From Galerina marginata (taxonomy: Eukaryota; Basidiomycota; Agaricomycetes; Agaricales; Galerinaceae): DNA of 64,000 nucleotides. The position numbers and the translations under genes are program-made. Within the stretch, counting starts at the first letter, position 1. Each line of letters begins with the position of its first letter. Shown one piece after another: positions 36,701-49,200 of this stretch. The notes beneath the pieces are model-generated. The model made no database searches and was not told the origin of the DNA. It saw only the letters and a list, made by a program, of their open reading frames with translations. The stretch is taken from positions 1,054,001 to 1,118,000 of the forward strand of contig JAECYW010000005.1 in the NCBI GenBank assembly GCA_023014335.1, in the 5' to 3' direction.

Positions 36701-39700
36701 ATTCGTAAAAATCAGGGCTTTCATGTGGCATGTGTATCCAGGGTTGATTAGGTCATGTGACCTGTTCACACAAGCCAAAAAGCACAAATTTGTGTGAATT
36801 CACACTTGATACAGATTTCAGTGAGCTAGATATGCTAAAATATGTTGCCCAGACAAATCTAGAATAATGTACAAATATTTACATATGTTTTGCAATGATG
36901 TCATGGTGTCCAAATCAGGCAAACAGTCAGTTCAACTTGGTGAAAATCCGAAAATTGGTGTTAAACTGACTGGATAACCCATAAAAGGCACACCAAACAT
37001 TGCAAAACATCACCAAATAACATGGAAATAATGTTTTAGAAGCTTACATAATCAAACTCACAGCAGGACTTTGTGCAAATCCCTTGAAATCAATTGAGGC
37101 ACCAAGTTAGACCAAAATATTCTCAGGGATATGTCATGTGATATGTGTGCACAGACCATCCCTTAGGTAAAAAAAACATCATCTGTATTTTTATTTTATT
37201 TTAATGCCTTTAAATCTCCCAATATAGTGTATTTCAAACAATATTCCGCATTTGGTAAGTCACATAAAGGTGTGACAATACATATGTGACATTATCTCTT
37301 AGCCCTGATTTTTCTGATAATTACACACTTTGTTTCAAGGCAATCCGATAAAAACTAAGCGACGTAAGAGTTAATCTTATTACAAGTTCTTATTGTAGTC
37401 TAATAATTAATCTTGTTACAAGTTCTTACGTAGTAAAAGAACTTGTTTTCCGGCCTGCATAGCAGGCAGAAAACATTCCTAACGCAATGGTTCGAAATTC
37501 TCCCACTCATACAGTGACCCTGCATGGTTTCTGTATCTCAGCCATTACTGGGCCAATTTTTATGATCTTGGTATCAAAAAATTCGTAAAAATCAGGGCTT
37601 TCATGTGGCATGTGTATCCAGGGTTGATTAGGTCATGTGACCTGTTCACACAAGCCAAAAAGCACAAATTTGTGTGAATTCACACTTGATACAGATTTCA
37701 GTGAGCTAGATATGCTAAAATATGTTGCCCAGACAAATCTAGAATAATGTACAAATATTTACATATGTTTTGCAATGATGTCATGGTGTCCAAATCAGGC
37801 AAACAGTCAGTTCAACTTGGTGAAAATCCGAAAATTGGTGTTAAACTGACTGGATAACCCATAAAAGGCACACCAAACATTGCAAAACATCACCAAATAA
37901 CATGGAAATAATGTTTTAGAAGCTTACATAATCAAACTCACAGCAGGACTTTGTGCAAATCCCTTGAAATCAATTGAGGCACCAAGTTAGACCAAAATAT
38001 TCTCAGGGATATGTCATGTGATATGTGTGCACAGACCATCCCTTAGGTAAAAAAAACATCATCTGTATTTTTATTTTATTTTAATGCCTTTAAATCTCCC
38101 AATATAGTGTATTTCAAACAATATTCCGCATTTGGTAAGTCACATAAAGGTGTGACAATACATATGTGACATTATCTCTTAGCCCTGATTTTTCTGATAA
38201 TTACACACTTTGTTTCAAGGCAATCCGATAAAAACTAAGCGACGTAAGAGTTAATCTTATTACAAGTTCTTATTGTAGTCTAATAATTAATCTTGTTACA
38301 AGTTCTTACGTAGTAAAAGAACTTGTTTTCCGGCCTGCATAGCAGGCAGAAAACATTCCTAACGCAATGGTTCGAAATTCTCCCACTCATACAGTGACCC
38401 TGCATGGTTTCTGTATCTCAGCCATTACTGGGCCAATTTTTATGATCTTGGTATCAAAAAATTCGTAAAAATCAGGGCTTTCATGTGGCATGTGTATCCA
38501 GGGTTGATTAGGTCATGTGACCTGTTCACACAAGCCAAAAAGCACAAATTTGTGTGAATTCACACTTGATACAGATTTCAGTGAGCTAGATATGCTAAAA
38601 TATGTTGCCCAGACAAATCTAGAATAATGTACAAATATTTACATATGTTTTGCAATGATGTCATGGTGTCCAAATCAGGCAAACAGTCAGTTCAACTTGG
38701 TGAAAATCCGAAAATTGGTGTTAAACTGACTGGATAACCCATAAAAGGCACACCAAACATTGCAAAACATCACCAAATAACATGGAAATAATGTTTTAGA
38801 AGCTTACATAATCAAACTCACAGCAGGACTTTGTGCAAATCCCTTGAAATCAATTGAGGCACCAAGTTAGACCAAAATATTCTCAGGGATATGTCATGTG
38901 ATATGTGTGCACAGACCATCCCTTAGGTAAAAAAAACATCATCTGTATTTTTATTTTATTTTAATGCCTTTAAATCTCCCAATATAGTGTATTTCAAACA
39001 ATATTCCGCATTTGGTAAGTCACATAAAGGTGTGACAATACATATGTGACATTATCTCTTAGCCCTGATTTTTCTGATAATTACACACTTTGTTTCAAGG
39101 CAATCCGATAAAAACTAAGCGACGTAAGAGTTAATCTTATTACAAGTTCTTATTGTAGTCTAATAATTAATCTTGTTACAAGTTCTTACGTAGTAAAAGA
39201 ACTTGTTTTCCGGCCTGCATAGCAGGCAGAAAACATTCCTAACGCAATGGTTCGAAATTCTCCCACTCATACAGTGACCCTGCATGGTTTCTGTATCTCA
39301 GCCATTACTGGGCCAATTTTTATGATCTTGGTATCAAAAAATTCGTAAAAATCAGGGCCTTCCTGGTCACGTGACCAGGCTGTTTTAGGCTTGTTAGAAC
39401 CGCCTCATTTTTCTGCTTTTTTTGAGTATATGATCATCCAAATCCGTTCAGATTTGAGCGGACTACATATTATTTACTTATTTAACCTTTATTTATAGTC
39501 GGACTCACCTTAAAAGTAAGAACTTGTTTTTGCCATGCGCAGCAATGGCCTCTGACCAAGTAATACCTGACTCTGACAGATCCACCATTTCAATATCAGG
39601 AATATTTTGCGGTTGATAGTGGAGGTCTATGAATAGAAGATCAATTGATAGAGCTAGGAAATTAAAGAAGTATACATACCATCAGTCATAACAGCATCAT

Positions 39701-40621
39701 CCTCATCATCCATGGACAAGATAGATCCCCGTACCCGATCCAAATAATCCCGCATCATTAAGTTTTTGGTGTTTGTCAAAGTTGCATACCAATGCATTGC
39801 ACTTCCAAAGCGTGCCCGAAGATTATTCTAATCAAGATAATTAACCCCATACAAGCAAAGCTCAGATTTGTAGGCGAAGACTTACTCGAGTGGCCAGCTT
39901 GAATTTGCGTGCACTCAAAAATCCTTCAAGTGTTTCACACCAAGCAGTGGTATTAGGAGCTGCATTAACAAACAGCTCCTGTGCAAATTCCAAAACATTC
40001 AAGTCAATAGCCAAAGAAGGTAAGGAAGGAGCACAGGGAAACAAGCCACGTGAGAGCAATTGCAAAGCTGGTTCGGTGCAAGTGCAGAGTTTAATCTTCT
40101 CAAGTCCTATAACCAGAGTTTAACTAATATAGCATAAATTCAAGTATAAATAAAGTCTTACTTTCAAAATACACACAGGAGACATCAATAATTCGACCTT
40201 TATCACATCCCCGACAGCCTTGGGCCTTCCTGGAATCATTTAAATCACGAAGGCCAGATGTATCATGTAGGAGGCCAAGATATGGTTTAAGTAAAGCAGG
40301 TATAATATCTTCACTCCATTTGCGCCATAGCCATTGCTTTTTCAAAGCCCGCTGTTCTGCACCTGCATCTACACCTTCATCTGCAAGACCAGCTGGTTTA
40401 TCAGATATGTCCTCAGGCAAGTTGTCCTCTACACCACCTGGAGACACCTGAGAATAAAGCCCTGATTGTGTATAAACTAAGCCACTAGGACCAGATTTAG
40501 CATTAAAGCCATAATAAGCCCGAGTTTTAGACAAGTCTTCAACTGGAATCAAGGTCCCAGCAACAGGTTGTTCCTCAGCCCCAGACACTTTCTTAGAAGC
40601 ACGGCGGAAAACAGAAGTCAT
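30742..40621 (-). CDS. KDZ transposase of the giant element, six exons, 1022 aa
   Basis: Minus-strand exons: 40621-40162, 40106-39886, 39827-39680, 39626-39567, 32972-32867 and 32815-30742. The sum is 3069 nt with all phases consistent. Residues 1 to about 130 look disordered. A CxC-type cysteine cluster follows (GCRGCDKG near 138, KLCTC near 160, RGLFPCAP near 173), which is typical for the N-terminus of fungal KDZ transposases. RERCPLCFGG lies near 313. The catalytic region has VDAIVCIDACF (near 333), LDGCNESF (near 424), LYDIGCQ (near 498), HAYGHQWPCQ (near 531) and DGEGCERFWS (near 552). I assign the catalytic acids to CIDACF, YDIGC and GEGCE by family knowledge. The C-terminal part is coiled-coil-like and ends acidic. 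Intron 4 was 52 nt and now contains a 6.5-kb PEE; coding sequence is untouched, but splicing may suffer. Confidence 0.9.
33017..39560 (+). mobile_element. PEE subfamily 1, n=7, inside intron 4 of the KDZ transposase
   Basis: Eight LE copies start at 33017, 33897, 34777, 35657, 36537, 37417, 38297 and 39177, exactly 880 bp apart, followed by one RE ending at 39560. The monomers look identical by eye. The target was AATGGT^AATACC, with one T duplicated, eight bases into the transposase intron as read on the minus strand. The element lies antisense to the transposase. Confidence 0.92.
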
Positions 40622-40939
40622 GGTGATGGCAAGAAGAAGGAAAGAAAGAAAGATGTTTCAAGTAGGACCATATTATATACCTTTCACCCATCACATCTTT
40701 CAAGAGTTGACAGATGTGATGTGTCAATCATGTTTGACATGTTAGTCAACACACCTTTTATATCCCATGACCAAAATAGAATTGAAAGCGAAGTTAGGTC
40801 ACAAAAAAACTACGCAGTATATACAGCAAAAAAAAAACTGCAATAAGTGATTAGCAATAATCAGATTACAATTCATAATAATAATAAAAAGCTTACTGAT
40901 GGCGAAGTGCAAGAACTCGTATGATACATTCATTCCTCA
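40622..40939. other. Spacer between AB gene and KDZ transposase, copy 2
   Basis: 318 bp, AT-rich. It contains the presumed KDZ promoter, with a CTTT-rich stretch just upstream of the start codon on the minus strand. No gene is seen. Confidence 0.5.
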
Positions 40940-43354
40940 CTAAAGAGGAAGCTGGTGTGGAACCGAAGGCGCCCGTCCAAAGTACTCGAAGAAAGTTTGG
41001 CAGTAGAAAGGATATGCGATAGCTTCCACTGCCAAAACTTGATGGGACGTTGAACTGAAGGATGTCGACGAAGTACGAGTGATTGCAGACATTGACCTCA
41101 GCCGGCCAGAAGGAGATCCCGGCCAGGTGCACAACAGCAAACGGAAAGCTTCAACGTACTCCATACGGTCCTCCCAAGCAGGTGCTCCGAGCCCTTCATC
41201 AGTGCTGGGAATGTCAACTCGCACGAAAGACTTGCCATGAAAGCAAGCCGCGACCATCAAATCTCGTTCAAGAGCCACATATTCCGATAATCCCTCGCGG
41301 GGTACAACACATCGGTCGAGGGCAAGCATTTCGAGGCGGAAATTGAGATCATACAGATCCCAGATGATCTCCTTCATCAACTGCAAACTCATCCTCACAT
41401 TGCCCTCCCGAACTTCCTGTGCAGTGGCAATAACACGTTGTTTCCACACCAAACGGACGGGACCAGAGATTTTCGAGAGATCCAAATTAAAGAGATCCCG
41501 AAGCTTATCTGGCGACAAAATACGACCGGAGGGGTTGGCTTGTTCCGCAGGAAAACCGAGCTTTGGACCAACACAATACAGGAGATAATTTTTCCATTCC
41601 TGAGGAATGGGAATTCGATCCCGCTTCGATAAACGAGACGTTGTCCGATAGATCCATGCTGCGCGAATAGCTAACCAGCCAATAAGGTAGGTTTGCAGCC
41701 GATCTTCCGCAAGCTTCTCGTTAGCAAAGACGAAAGGGTCGAGAACTGGTGACCCTCTAAGAAGGTGAAGATCGTCATGATCCCATATCAACTTCCACTC
41801 CTTCTTGACGCGGCCCAGCGCCTCAGGCCAGCCACGGTTCGCGAGAGGGAATCTTGCCGAGGCAATAATCCTGAACTTCTCTGCATTAATGCTGACATGT
41901 TCGAGAAGGTGCCTAGTCAGGAGCCTGGGTACGTAAACGGGAGTAGGCTTAGTAAAGCGAGGAGGCAAGGCTGGTGCATATGGCGCAGGAGGCAAGGCCG
42001 GCGCAGGAGGCGCAGGAGGCGGGGCCGGCGCAGGAGGCGCAGGAAGCATGGGGGCGGTCCGAGAGGTAGCAGCATTAGCATCACTGGTTAATGATTCAGC
42101 TAGATAACCAATTAGAAGAAGTATTGACTAAAAAACAAAACAACTTACTGCCATGATGAGCGTATCCCACGTCTTCTGGTGGAGCCTCGTTGTACGCGCT
42201 ATGACCGAGACGGACGCAATACTGGCGGAGGCCTTGTGAAGCGCGATTGCGAGTCGCGGAAGCAGGCCCATTATGGACAAACATGCTGCCATTCGGCAAC
42301 GGGTCGAGGACGATGTGGGCTGGAACCGAAGGCTCGACATGACCCAAAATGGTCATGCGATTCGAAATTTGGTCGGGCGTACGAACAAGCCAGGTGGGTA
42401 TGCCGTCAAGGAAGCCTTTAATCGCGAGTTCGGCACTGCAGGTGACGAAGCCAATGATTGTCTTGTCGACTGGATGGGGTTTGTCGTCCTCCAGAGGACG
42501 TCGGTCCTTCCATTTCGAAAGGTATTCATAACAAGCGAGGGTTTCTAGATAGTAACGCTGAAAGGTGGTAACGGTGAGGAGCGTGAGGATATAGGACTGA
42601 GGGGCACTGTTGAGGGTGACATTGGCAAGACGCATGCCCATCTCGCAATACCGCAGCTCTGCAATCTGGGTGGGCAATAGTTCCTTCCTGGCAAGGAAAG
42701 TTTTCACCGTCTTCTCGAGTTTCTTTCTCATTTCCAGGAACGAGGCCCCCAGATCCTCACGAATTCGACCAATGTCGGCAATGGCAGAGCCTGGTTCCGG
42801 CACGAAGTCGGACGGTTTTAAGTCATACCAGGCGAGGCCATGCTCATGGCCGGGAATTTCGGCATCGGAGGGCCTGCAGAGGATGAATGGTATGTAGTAC
42901 GTGCCCATAAAATGCCACAGGGGCCATAGTGTTAGGTCCCCGAAGGCAAAACGACCGTCAGCTCGGGCAAAAACCGTCATTGTGTCCTGGCACAGGTTGG
43001 GGATCCAGTCCATATTGGGAGAGGTTATGATGAGATTCGTAGGGCGGGGCATGCCATTCCGGTCGACAAGGTTGGGGGCCAGGCATTGGAGGCCAGGTAC
43101 GGCGTAGTCGAGGTCCCTGGGGAATTCAGCAACGACAAGAGCGTCGATCCCCGAAAATGCTACAAAAATCAAAACAAGTTCACGATATAAGAAATCAATG
43201 GACGTACGCCGTGTTGAGCTGACAAAATTCTCAAAGATAGCCTTATGCGTGCCCTTTTCCCGCTTCCTTCCATAATAATCAACGTAGTAGTCGACTATGT
43301 TAAGTTAGAACACGACGAAGAAGTTAATAGAGGACGATAAAACTTACGCGTCAT
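40940..43354 (-). CDS. AB protein (uncharacterised Agaricomycete family), intact, 754 aa
   Basis: Exons on the minus strand: 43354-43348, 43294-43208, 43159-42149 and 42099-40940; 2265 nt, 755 codons including stop. The first exon is only 7 nt (ATG ACG C). The N-terminal half carries DYYVDYYG, ITSPNMDWIPN, FQRYYLETLACYEYL, IPTWLVRTPD and RNRASQGLR. A proline/alanine-rich linker (codons near 41955-42049) leads to the second half, with EIIWDLYDLNFRLEMLALDR (near 41340) and FFEYFGRAPSVP at the C-terminus. I recognise no catalytic motif, signal peptide or membrane segment. Homologues are known only as hypothetical proteins. Its place directly upstream of the transposase in both giant-element copies suggests a function in the transposon, which is inference. 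Confidence 0.88.
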
Positions 43355-43456
43355 GGTGCGTGTCGCCTGCAAACTTTCCTGTACAGAAAAAGGAAGGGCG
43401 AACTTTCAGCAAAGGAGGCTTCAAAATATCCTCCCGAAGTGTTAAAGTTGTAAAAG

Positions 43457-43529
43457 TGACCAGACTGGGGATTGAACCCAGGACCTTCTGGACATATACC
43501 AAATGCTCTGCCAACTGAGCTATCCGGCC
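43457..43529 (-). tRNA. tRNA-like sequence, anticodon position TAT, lacking U33
   Basis: The 73 nt fold as a cloverleaf: acceptor GGCCGGA with TCTGGTC, D arm GCTC/GAGC, anticodon arm TTTGG/CCAGA with loop TATATGT, and T arm CTGGG/CCCAG with loop TTCAATC. Internal promoter boxes A (TAGCTCAGTTGG) and B (GGTTCAATCCC) are near consensus. Position 33 is A instead of the near-universal U, so it is probably a decayed tRNA or a SINE head and not a working tRNA-Ile. It lies about 100 bp upstream of the AB gene, inside the giant element. Confidence 0.6.
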
Positions 43530-43689
43530 GTACCAGTAGAACCAACTATCTAACTGATACCCTAAACCCTGGGAGATATACTCCGTGCAAGACTTATGCC
43601 ACCTTTGGCTGCTTAGGTCGAGGTGCATGCCTAGCTAGTTGACCAGCCAGTCCTGCAAGATTCTGTGGTCAGATTACAAATTCCAACAC

Positions 43690-44350
43690 GAAGAACGGGG
43701 GATCACAGACGACAGTGACGATGGGTGAGCATGTCAACCCATCGTACGGCACACTGAACAAGTCAGGCATGCTTCGAGCGAGTGCAGCGGAACAAGTCAC
43801 CCTGCACTCGTCGAGGTAGATCGAGGGCGCCAACACACCAGCTATCCCGTTGAAGATGAAACTGAAGCTCACCGTGGATGTTGAGAAAGCCTGTCGTAGG
43901 CTGGCGAACGAGGGCGGCTTTGGAGAGGTGTCCTGCAAAGACCGATGGCGGCGACACGAGGGTCCAGCGAGGCGACGGGTGACAGTGGGCTAACGAGTAC
44001 AAATTAGCGAAAGCAGGCGACAGTCCTCCCGACGAACGGGGATCAGAGACGATAGTGACGATGGGTGAGCATGTCAACCCATCGGACTCGGACGGCACAC
44101 TGAACAAGTCAGGCATGCTTTGAGCAAGTGCAGGGGAACATGTCACCCTGCACTCGTCGAGGTAGATCGAGGGTGCCAAACACCAGCTATCCCGTTGAGG
44201 ATGAGACTGCAGCTCACCGTGGATGTTGAGAAAGCCTGTCGTAGGCTGGCGAACGAGGGCGGCTTTGGAGAGGCTTCCTGCGAAGTCCGATGGCGGCGAC
44301 ACGAGGGTCCAGCGAGGCGGCGGATGAGCGTGGGCTAGATGAATACAAGT
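43690..44350. repeat. Tandem duplication of about 340 bp
   Basis: The sequence from about 43701 (GATCACAGACGACAGTGACG) recurs at 44041 (GATCAGAGACGATAGTGACG) with scattered differences. Each half contains two constant-loop hairpins and the same GTGGATGTTGAGAAAGCCTG stretch. In the second half a mismatch in one hairpin arm is paired (9-bp perfect stem at 44127-44154). Confidence 0.8.
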
Positions 44351-44547
44351 TAGCAATAGCCAGCGACATGTGAGCTGAACTTACCGAGCGTACAAGTCAG
44401 CTAACTTATGTGGTAGGAAGACGAGGGAAAGAGGGAGGAAGCAATTCGAAGTCCGCGTAGAGACACGGCAAATATTTCCCTAAGTTCATATTTGGGTTAG
44501 AGCTGTTGTCTTAAGGATAATGTTTACCTACAAAATCAACGTTCATT

Positions 44548-44644
44548 TGGTGTATTGGTAACGATCACCGAGGCTGTGAGCTAACGCCTCCGGGTCGGAC
44601 CGAGGTCTTTCATGATGCACCGCGTTCGATTCCCAGTAAGTCCA
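44548..44644 (+). ncRNA. Possible degenerate tRNA-derived (SINE-like) sequence
   Basis: GGTGTATTGGTAACG resembles a tRNA D-arm/A box and GCGTTCGATTCCC a B box about 75 nt later, ending CAGTAAGTCCA followed by a T-rich stretch. The acceptor arm does not pair and the middle is too long, so it is not a functional tRNA. Confidence 0.3.
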
Positions 44645-46206
44645 TTTTATATTATTTTTACTTCCCACCTATTTACCTGTCTGTATCGTGAAGCAACACA
44701 TTTTTTTAAATAAAGAATATGAGTAAGTTCTTTTTTTCCGTTCCATACCAGTTTTTCGTACCCTTCGCAGTCCGCTTTGCACACATCTCCTAGGTGAGCG
44801 TAAAATTCACACGATGACCGATTAGGCGCCAGCTGATCTTATCTCTATCATGAACGCCGTCAACCCGAAATACACCAAGGTTGACTTGCTCGCCTTCGGC
44901 TTTCATCGACTCCCGGCCTTCGACCACAACGTACCCCAAGGCTGACATGCTCGCCTTTGGCCTGAGAGTGAGCGGACATGTCGCTCACTCTCGTTCATCG
45001 TTGCCTTGCCGCCCATTGGTTATTCGACTCTCACTTCACTCCTCAGCACGATCGACAAGAAGTTCACCCGCGTTCCGCTTCCATCGACTCCCGGCCTTCG
45101 ACCACAACGTACGCCATGGCTGACATGCTCGCCTTCGGCCTCAGAGTGAGCTGACATGTCGCTCACTCTCGTTCATCGTTGCCTCACTGCTCATTGGCTA
45201 TCCGACTCTCAGCACGCAAGTTCGCCCTCTTCATCTCACCCTACACTTCGCCCCTCAGCATTATTGTCTACCCCGTCGACCGCCTTCGCTCTTCGAGACA
45301 CCCTTGGCCAACTTTGTCGACCACACCATAACTCGCCCACATCATCCTACCCCCACTTCGCCAACCTCATCGACTACTCCGTTACACACCCCGTGGTCAA
45401 CGACGTCGAGAACGCCACAAGGCAATTCGCTCAATATGATGCCGGGTTATCTACTAGGTGAGTCCCCACTCTCATTCAATGTGCCCCACTGACTCGGATC
45501 TGTCTCAGTTGCCTCGACAGCCTTCGCGAACCGACCACGATTTGAGGGAATCTTCCCGACAGCCGAAGGCATGGTTACTTCGAATGAATATCAAGATCAA
45601 ATTTTACATACGAGGTACGAATCTACAGCTTTAACACACAAATAAAAGTACTGACACAGTATCATTGAAGAATCCGAAGTCATATTTTCGGGCTACGACT
45701 GCAAGACGGAATCTATGCAGACCAGCGTATAGACTGCCGAGTATGAATTGGCTGAGGGATGGGTAGATGGGATACCTTATCGACGAGGAGGCAGGCAATT
45801 CAAAACCGTCGGCTACGCGCATTCATTGCGAACCGGCCGGTTACATCGTCAATACCTCGAATAGGAACTTAATGCTCCTTTGGGATGTGACAGGTCAGGG
45901 TAAGTATTATCGTCCGACTCCTATTTTCACGAACTTCAACATTTCCTTAGCACCGCGCAGCCCGACGATGGCTTTACAACTATAGATTTAAGGTGAGGTT
46001 ATCATTATACACTCATTTACTTTACTTATTGAATACATTTCAGGAATTTGATGTTAGAACACTTGAAAATTCAAGTTTATTTGCGACTCCCGATCGGCGT
46101 GATCTCTTGGTTTTACGTTTTCGGGATATCCCATCCTTCGGCTAGCTCACATTATTTAAAGTGCACGCGTTAAATCTGACAACCTTTCTTTCCACCCAAC
46201 CACATC

Positions 46207-49200
46207 ATGCCACCGAAACGCAAAGCGACAGACGAAAAGCAGAAGAACTCGAAGGAGAAAAGAGCAAAGAAGGACAAGGTATGCCCTCGTTCCCCCTTTT
46301 CGTCTTCAAAGCTAACTTGTCAATGTTCAAGGAGCCTGTGGACGATGCGAAGGTCAACAAGGCGGCGACGGCGACGGCGACGGTGAAGGAGGTCAAGGTA
46401 AGTCGTGTTCAAGGTATTCTACTTGGTTACTGCTAACAATTTCTACAGAGGAAACGAGGCCGACCACCCAAGCACCCGCAAAACCGGGTCTCCGCAAGCC
46501 ACGTCGAGTGAGTCTTCACTGCGACATAATCCTCTCGTGGTTCGGGACAGGAGCGAGGGTTATAGGTTGACATGTTCGCCTATTTCTTGAGGACTGTTGA
46601 CTTGTTCGCGGTCCTCCCATTTCGTCGTTGATTTGTCGCGTCGACTGTTAGCTCGTTTCGTTCCCGTGCCACGAGGGTTTGACAATATGACCTGACGCGC
46701 TCTCCAGGTCGGCCCCGGCTTCGGACACTCCAGTAGGCAGGGCTTCTGCCCACTCGTTGCCCTTGCCCTTGCCTCCGCCAGCACCACCCGTCGTGTAAGT
46801 TTTAGCCAAATCTGCTTTGTGTTACTGCCTCTTCACCTATCGGGGCTCGCTGACTTGCCCAGCTCTCTGATGTCGATGGCTTGCTCGCTATACCACCTTT
46901 CGCCTTTCTGTCTCCCACTCTTATCAAACCACGAACTTACGAGTGCTCTATCTAGGTTTCCCCCCGCGGTTAGTCACCTTTCTGGACCTTCGGTCCTTGA
47001 TGTGGCCCATAAGTACGTATTCAACCTTTTCGCCATAATTCACTCGTCCTAATTGACTCTTTCAGCTCTGAGGAGGGTGTAGGCCCTCGTCTTACATGTT
47101 CTCGGAAGAAGCAGCAGGCAGCAGCAGCAGCGGCTCCTCTTCCTGCCCCTCCGGTTACACTACCGAGACCGCAACCTCGTCCGATCCGTCGTGATGATAG
47201 CGACTTCGAGAGCCCCCTCGATGACAGCGATCATGGTCACAACAAGGCGAAGAACAAAGCCAAGGCAAAATTGCGCGATGCTAGGAGGAAGGCTAAGGAG
47301 ACTGTTCGGCAGACCTTGGGCTCGCCCGCTTTTCGCCACGAGCTTGCAGTTTCTGCTGGGAAACGACGGCGCGAAGACGACTCAGCGGATGAGCGTGAAA
47401 ACGCTCCATTGCGGAAGAAGCATCACCCCGAGGCCGACGTCGAGCGCGAATCCCAACGACCTGCAGCTCCCAAGGAGTCACCCCGTTGCCGCTTCACCAT
47501 AGACGACAAAACGCGCGCCGAACGGAAGGCTAAGCTAGCCCAGCTTGCTGCGAAGAAGACCTCCGAGGCCTATGGCCAATTGTCGGCTGCTGGTTCGGGA
47601 ACTCGCAAGAAGCTCGCGGCGGCTATGAAGCCCAAGGTTATCAGAACGGGCGGTCTTAAGTTCGACGGCATTGTTATAACCCGCCGTACCGGTACTTCTG
47701 TGCCGAGGAAACGCCCAGATACCGACGACGATACGAGCGATGATACTGACGACACGACCGACGGCGAGAAGGAGGATACCGACACAGGTGATGAGACTGA
47801 GCCATCGGACGACGGCAGGATGGACGACGACGACGACGACGAACATCGCGATGGGGTTTTTGACCCTATCAAAAGTGGTCATACGGAAGACGAGAGTGAT
47901 GGGCCAGGCCTAGTGCATGATGAAGCATATGGTGGTGGGCTTGATGAGGTTACCGAGGCTCGTTCCCGCCGTGGAGGCGATGATATATTTGTTGCACCAC
48001 CTTCACGCCCTCTCTCATCATTCAGCCAGCTGCTTGTGCAAAGCAACACCTTCAAAACTGGACCACCTCGTAAGAACCGCAGGAACTCGACTCCGCCGAC
48101 TGAAAGTGGGACCAGTGGGTCTGACTTCGAAAAATTGCGCCATGAGGCGAAGGTGACGCGGGCCTTCCGGGATCGTCGAGAGGAGCTTTCGGAGACAGTC
48201 GATTCGGATGATATGGGATTGGCTGATGATGTAGTCGCATCAAGCCCAAGTCACCCTGTTCATGCCAAGCTCGATAAAGGGAAACAAAAAGCTGTCGAAG
48301 ATCACCAGTCAGTTGATGAAGATCACCAGTCGGATGGTTCAACAGTTGATGAGGAGGGTCCAAAGGGAGATATCAAAGTCGGCCGTATTTCGCACACTTC
48401 CACTGCTGGTGCAAGAAAGCTTGGAGAAGATTTTGCGAAGCTGGTAGCCAAGTATGCTAAGGCCAACAGGATGACCGAAGAGAAGGTTTTGCAATATGCT
48501 AACATTGCCAACCCTTTGATGCGGGCAGTCAATTTTTGGAACAAATTCCAGCAGTGGAGGGCCAGGAATGCAACTGATGCTGAGATTGAAGGATGTAAGT
48601 TATCTTTCTTTTATGATATTCACTTTACTGATTATTGAATTTATAGTGGATGACTTTCGTAGAACTGTTAAGCGGGAGTACCGTGACTATAAAAAACTTC
48701 CGAAAGATGAACGTCAAGCTTTTCGGGAGAAAGTTGAGAAGGACTTGGAAGACCTTGCATCAGATGAAACAGCAACACTTAATCCTGCTCGTCGCCTGTT
48801 AGCAGCAGAACGACAAATCCAAGCTGTCGTATGTTTTATTCTCGAATCGTCTAATGATTTATGTGCTAATATTATGTTACTCATTTAGCTGACTGGTGTT
48901 AATCGACTAAACAAGGACTTCCTTGCTTTTGGAGCAATTGTTCATGTCGGTACCAATGCAGTAGCCCGTCAGAATTCAGGAGTCATTGCAGGAAATGACG
49001 CTGGTGAAATGCTCATTAAGACTCACAAGTTCCATGTCCAAAGTCTGATCGACAACATTACCGACAAGTACAGGTTTGGAGCATTTTTTTTGGTGCATAT
49101 ATAGAATGTTAACATTTTTCTAGGGCTGGGCTGGTGGATGCTCGACTCAAGGCTATGCTGACCAGAAAGAAACCTGCTGAAGATAAGGATATAGCTTCAG

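Larger units (their letters stand above)
43355..46206. promoter_or_regulatory. Divergent intergenic region of copy 2 with constant-loop hairpins
   Basis: No convincing gene. Hairpins with a TGACNTGNTC-type loop: 43718-43745 (9-bp stem), 43779-43810 (9 bp plus one mismatch and a closing pair), 44059-44084 (8), 44127-44154 (9), 44877-44896 (5, one wobble), 44938-44957 (5), 44964-44992 (10) and 45143-45169 (9). Part of the region is a ~340-bp tandem duplication (43701 and 44041 onward). Some stretches at 45360-46000 have splice-like borders, but I could not assemble a consistent open frame. Confidence 0.7.

Noticed and set aside
45360..46000. A small multi-exon gene upstream of C gene copy 2
   Set aside because: Several GT-AG-like borders exist, but the joined frames hit stops and nothing similar exists at the same place in copy 1.
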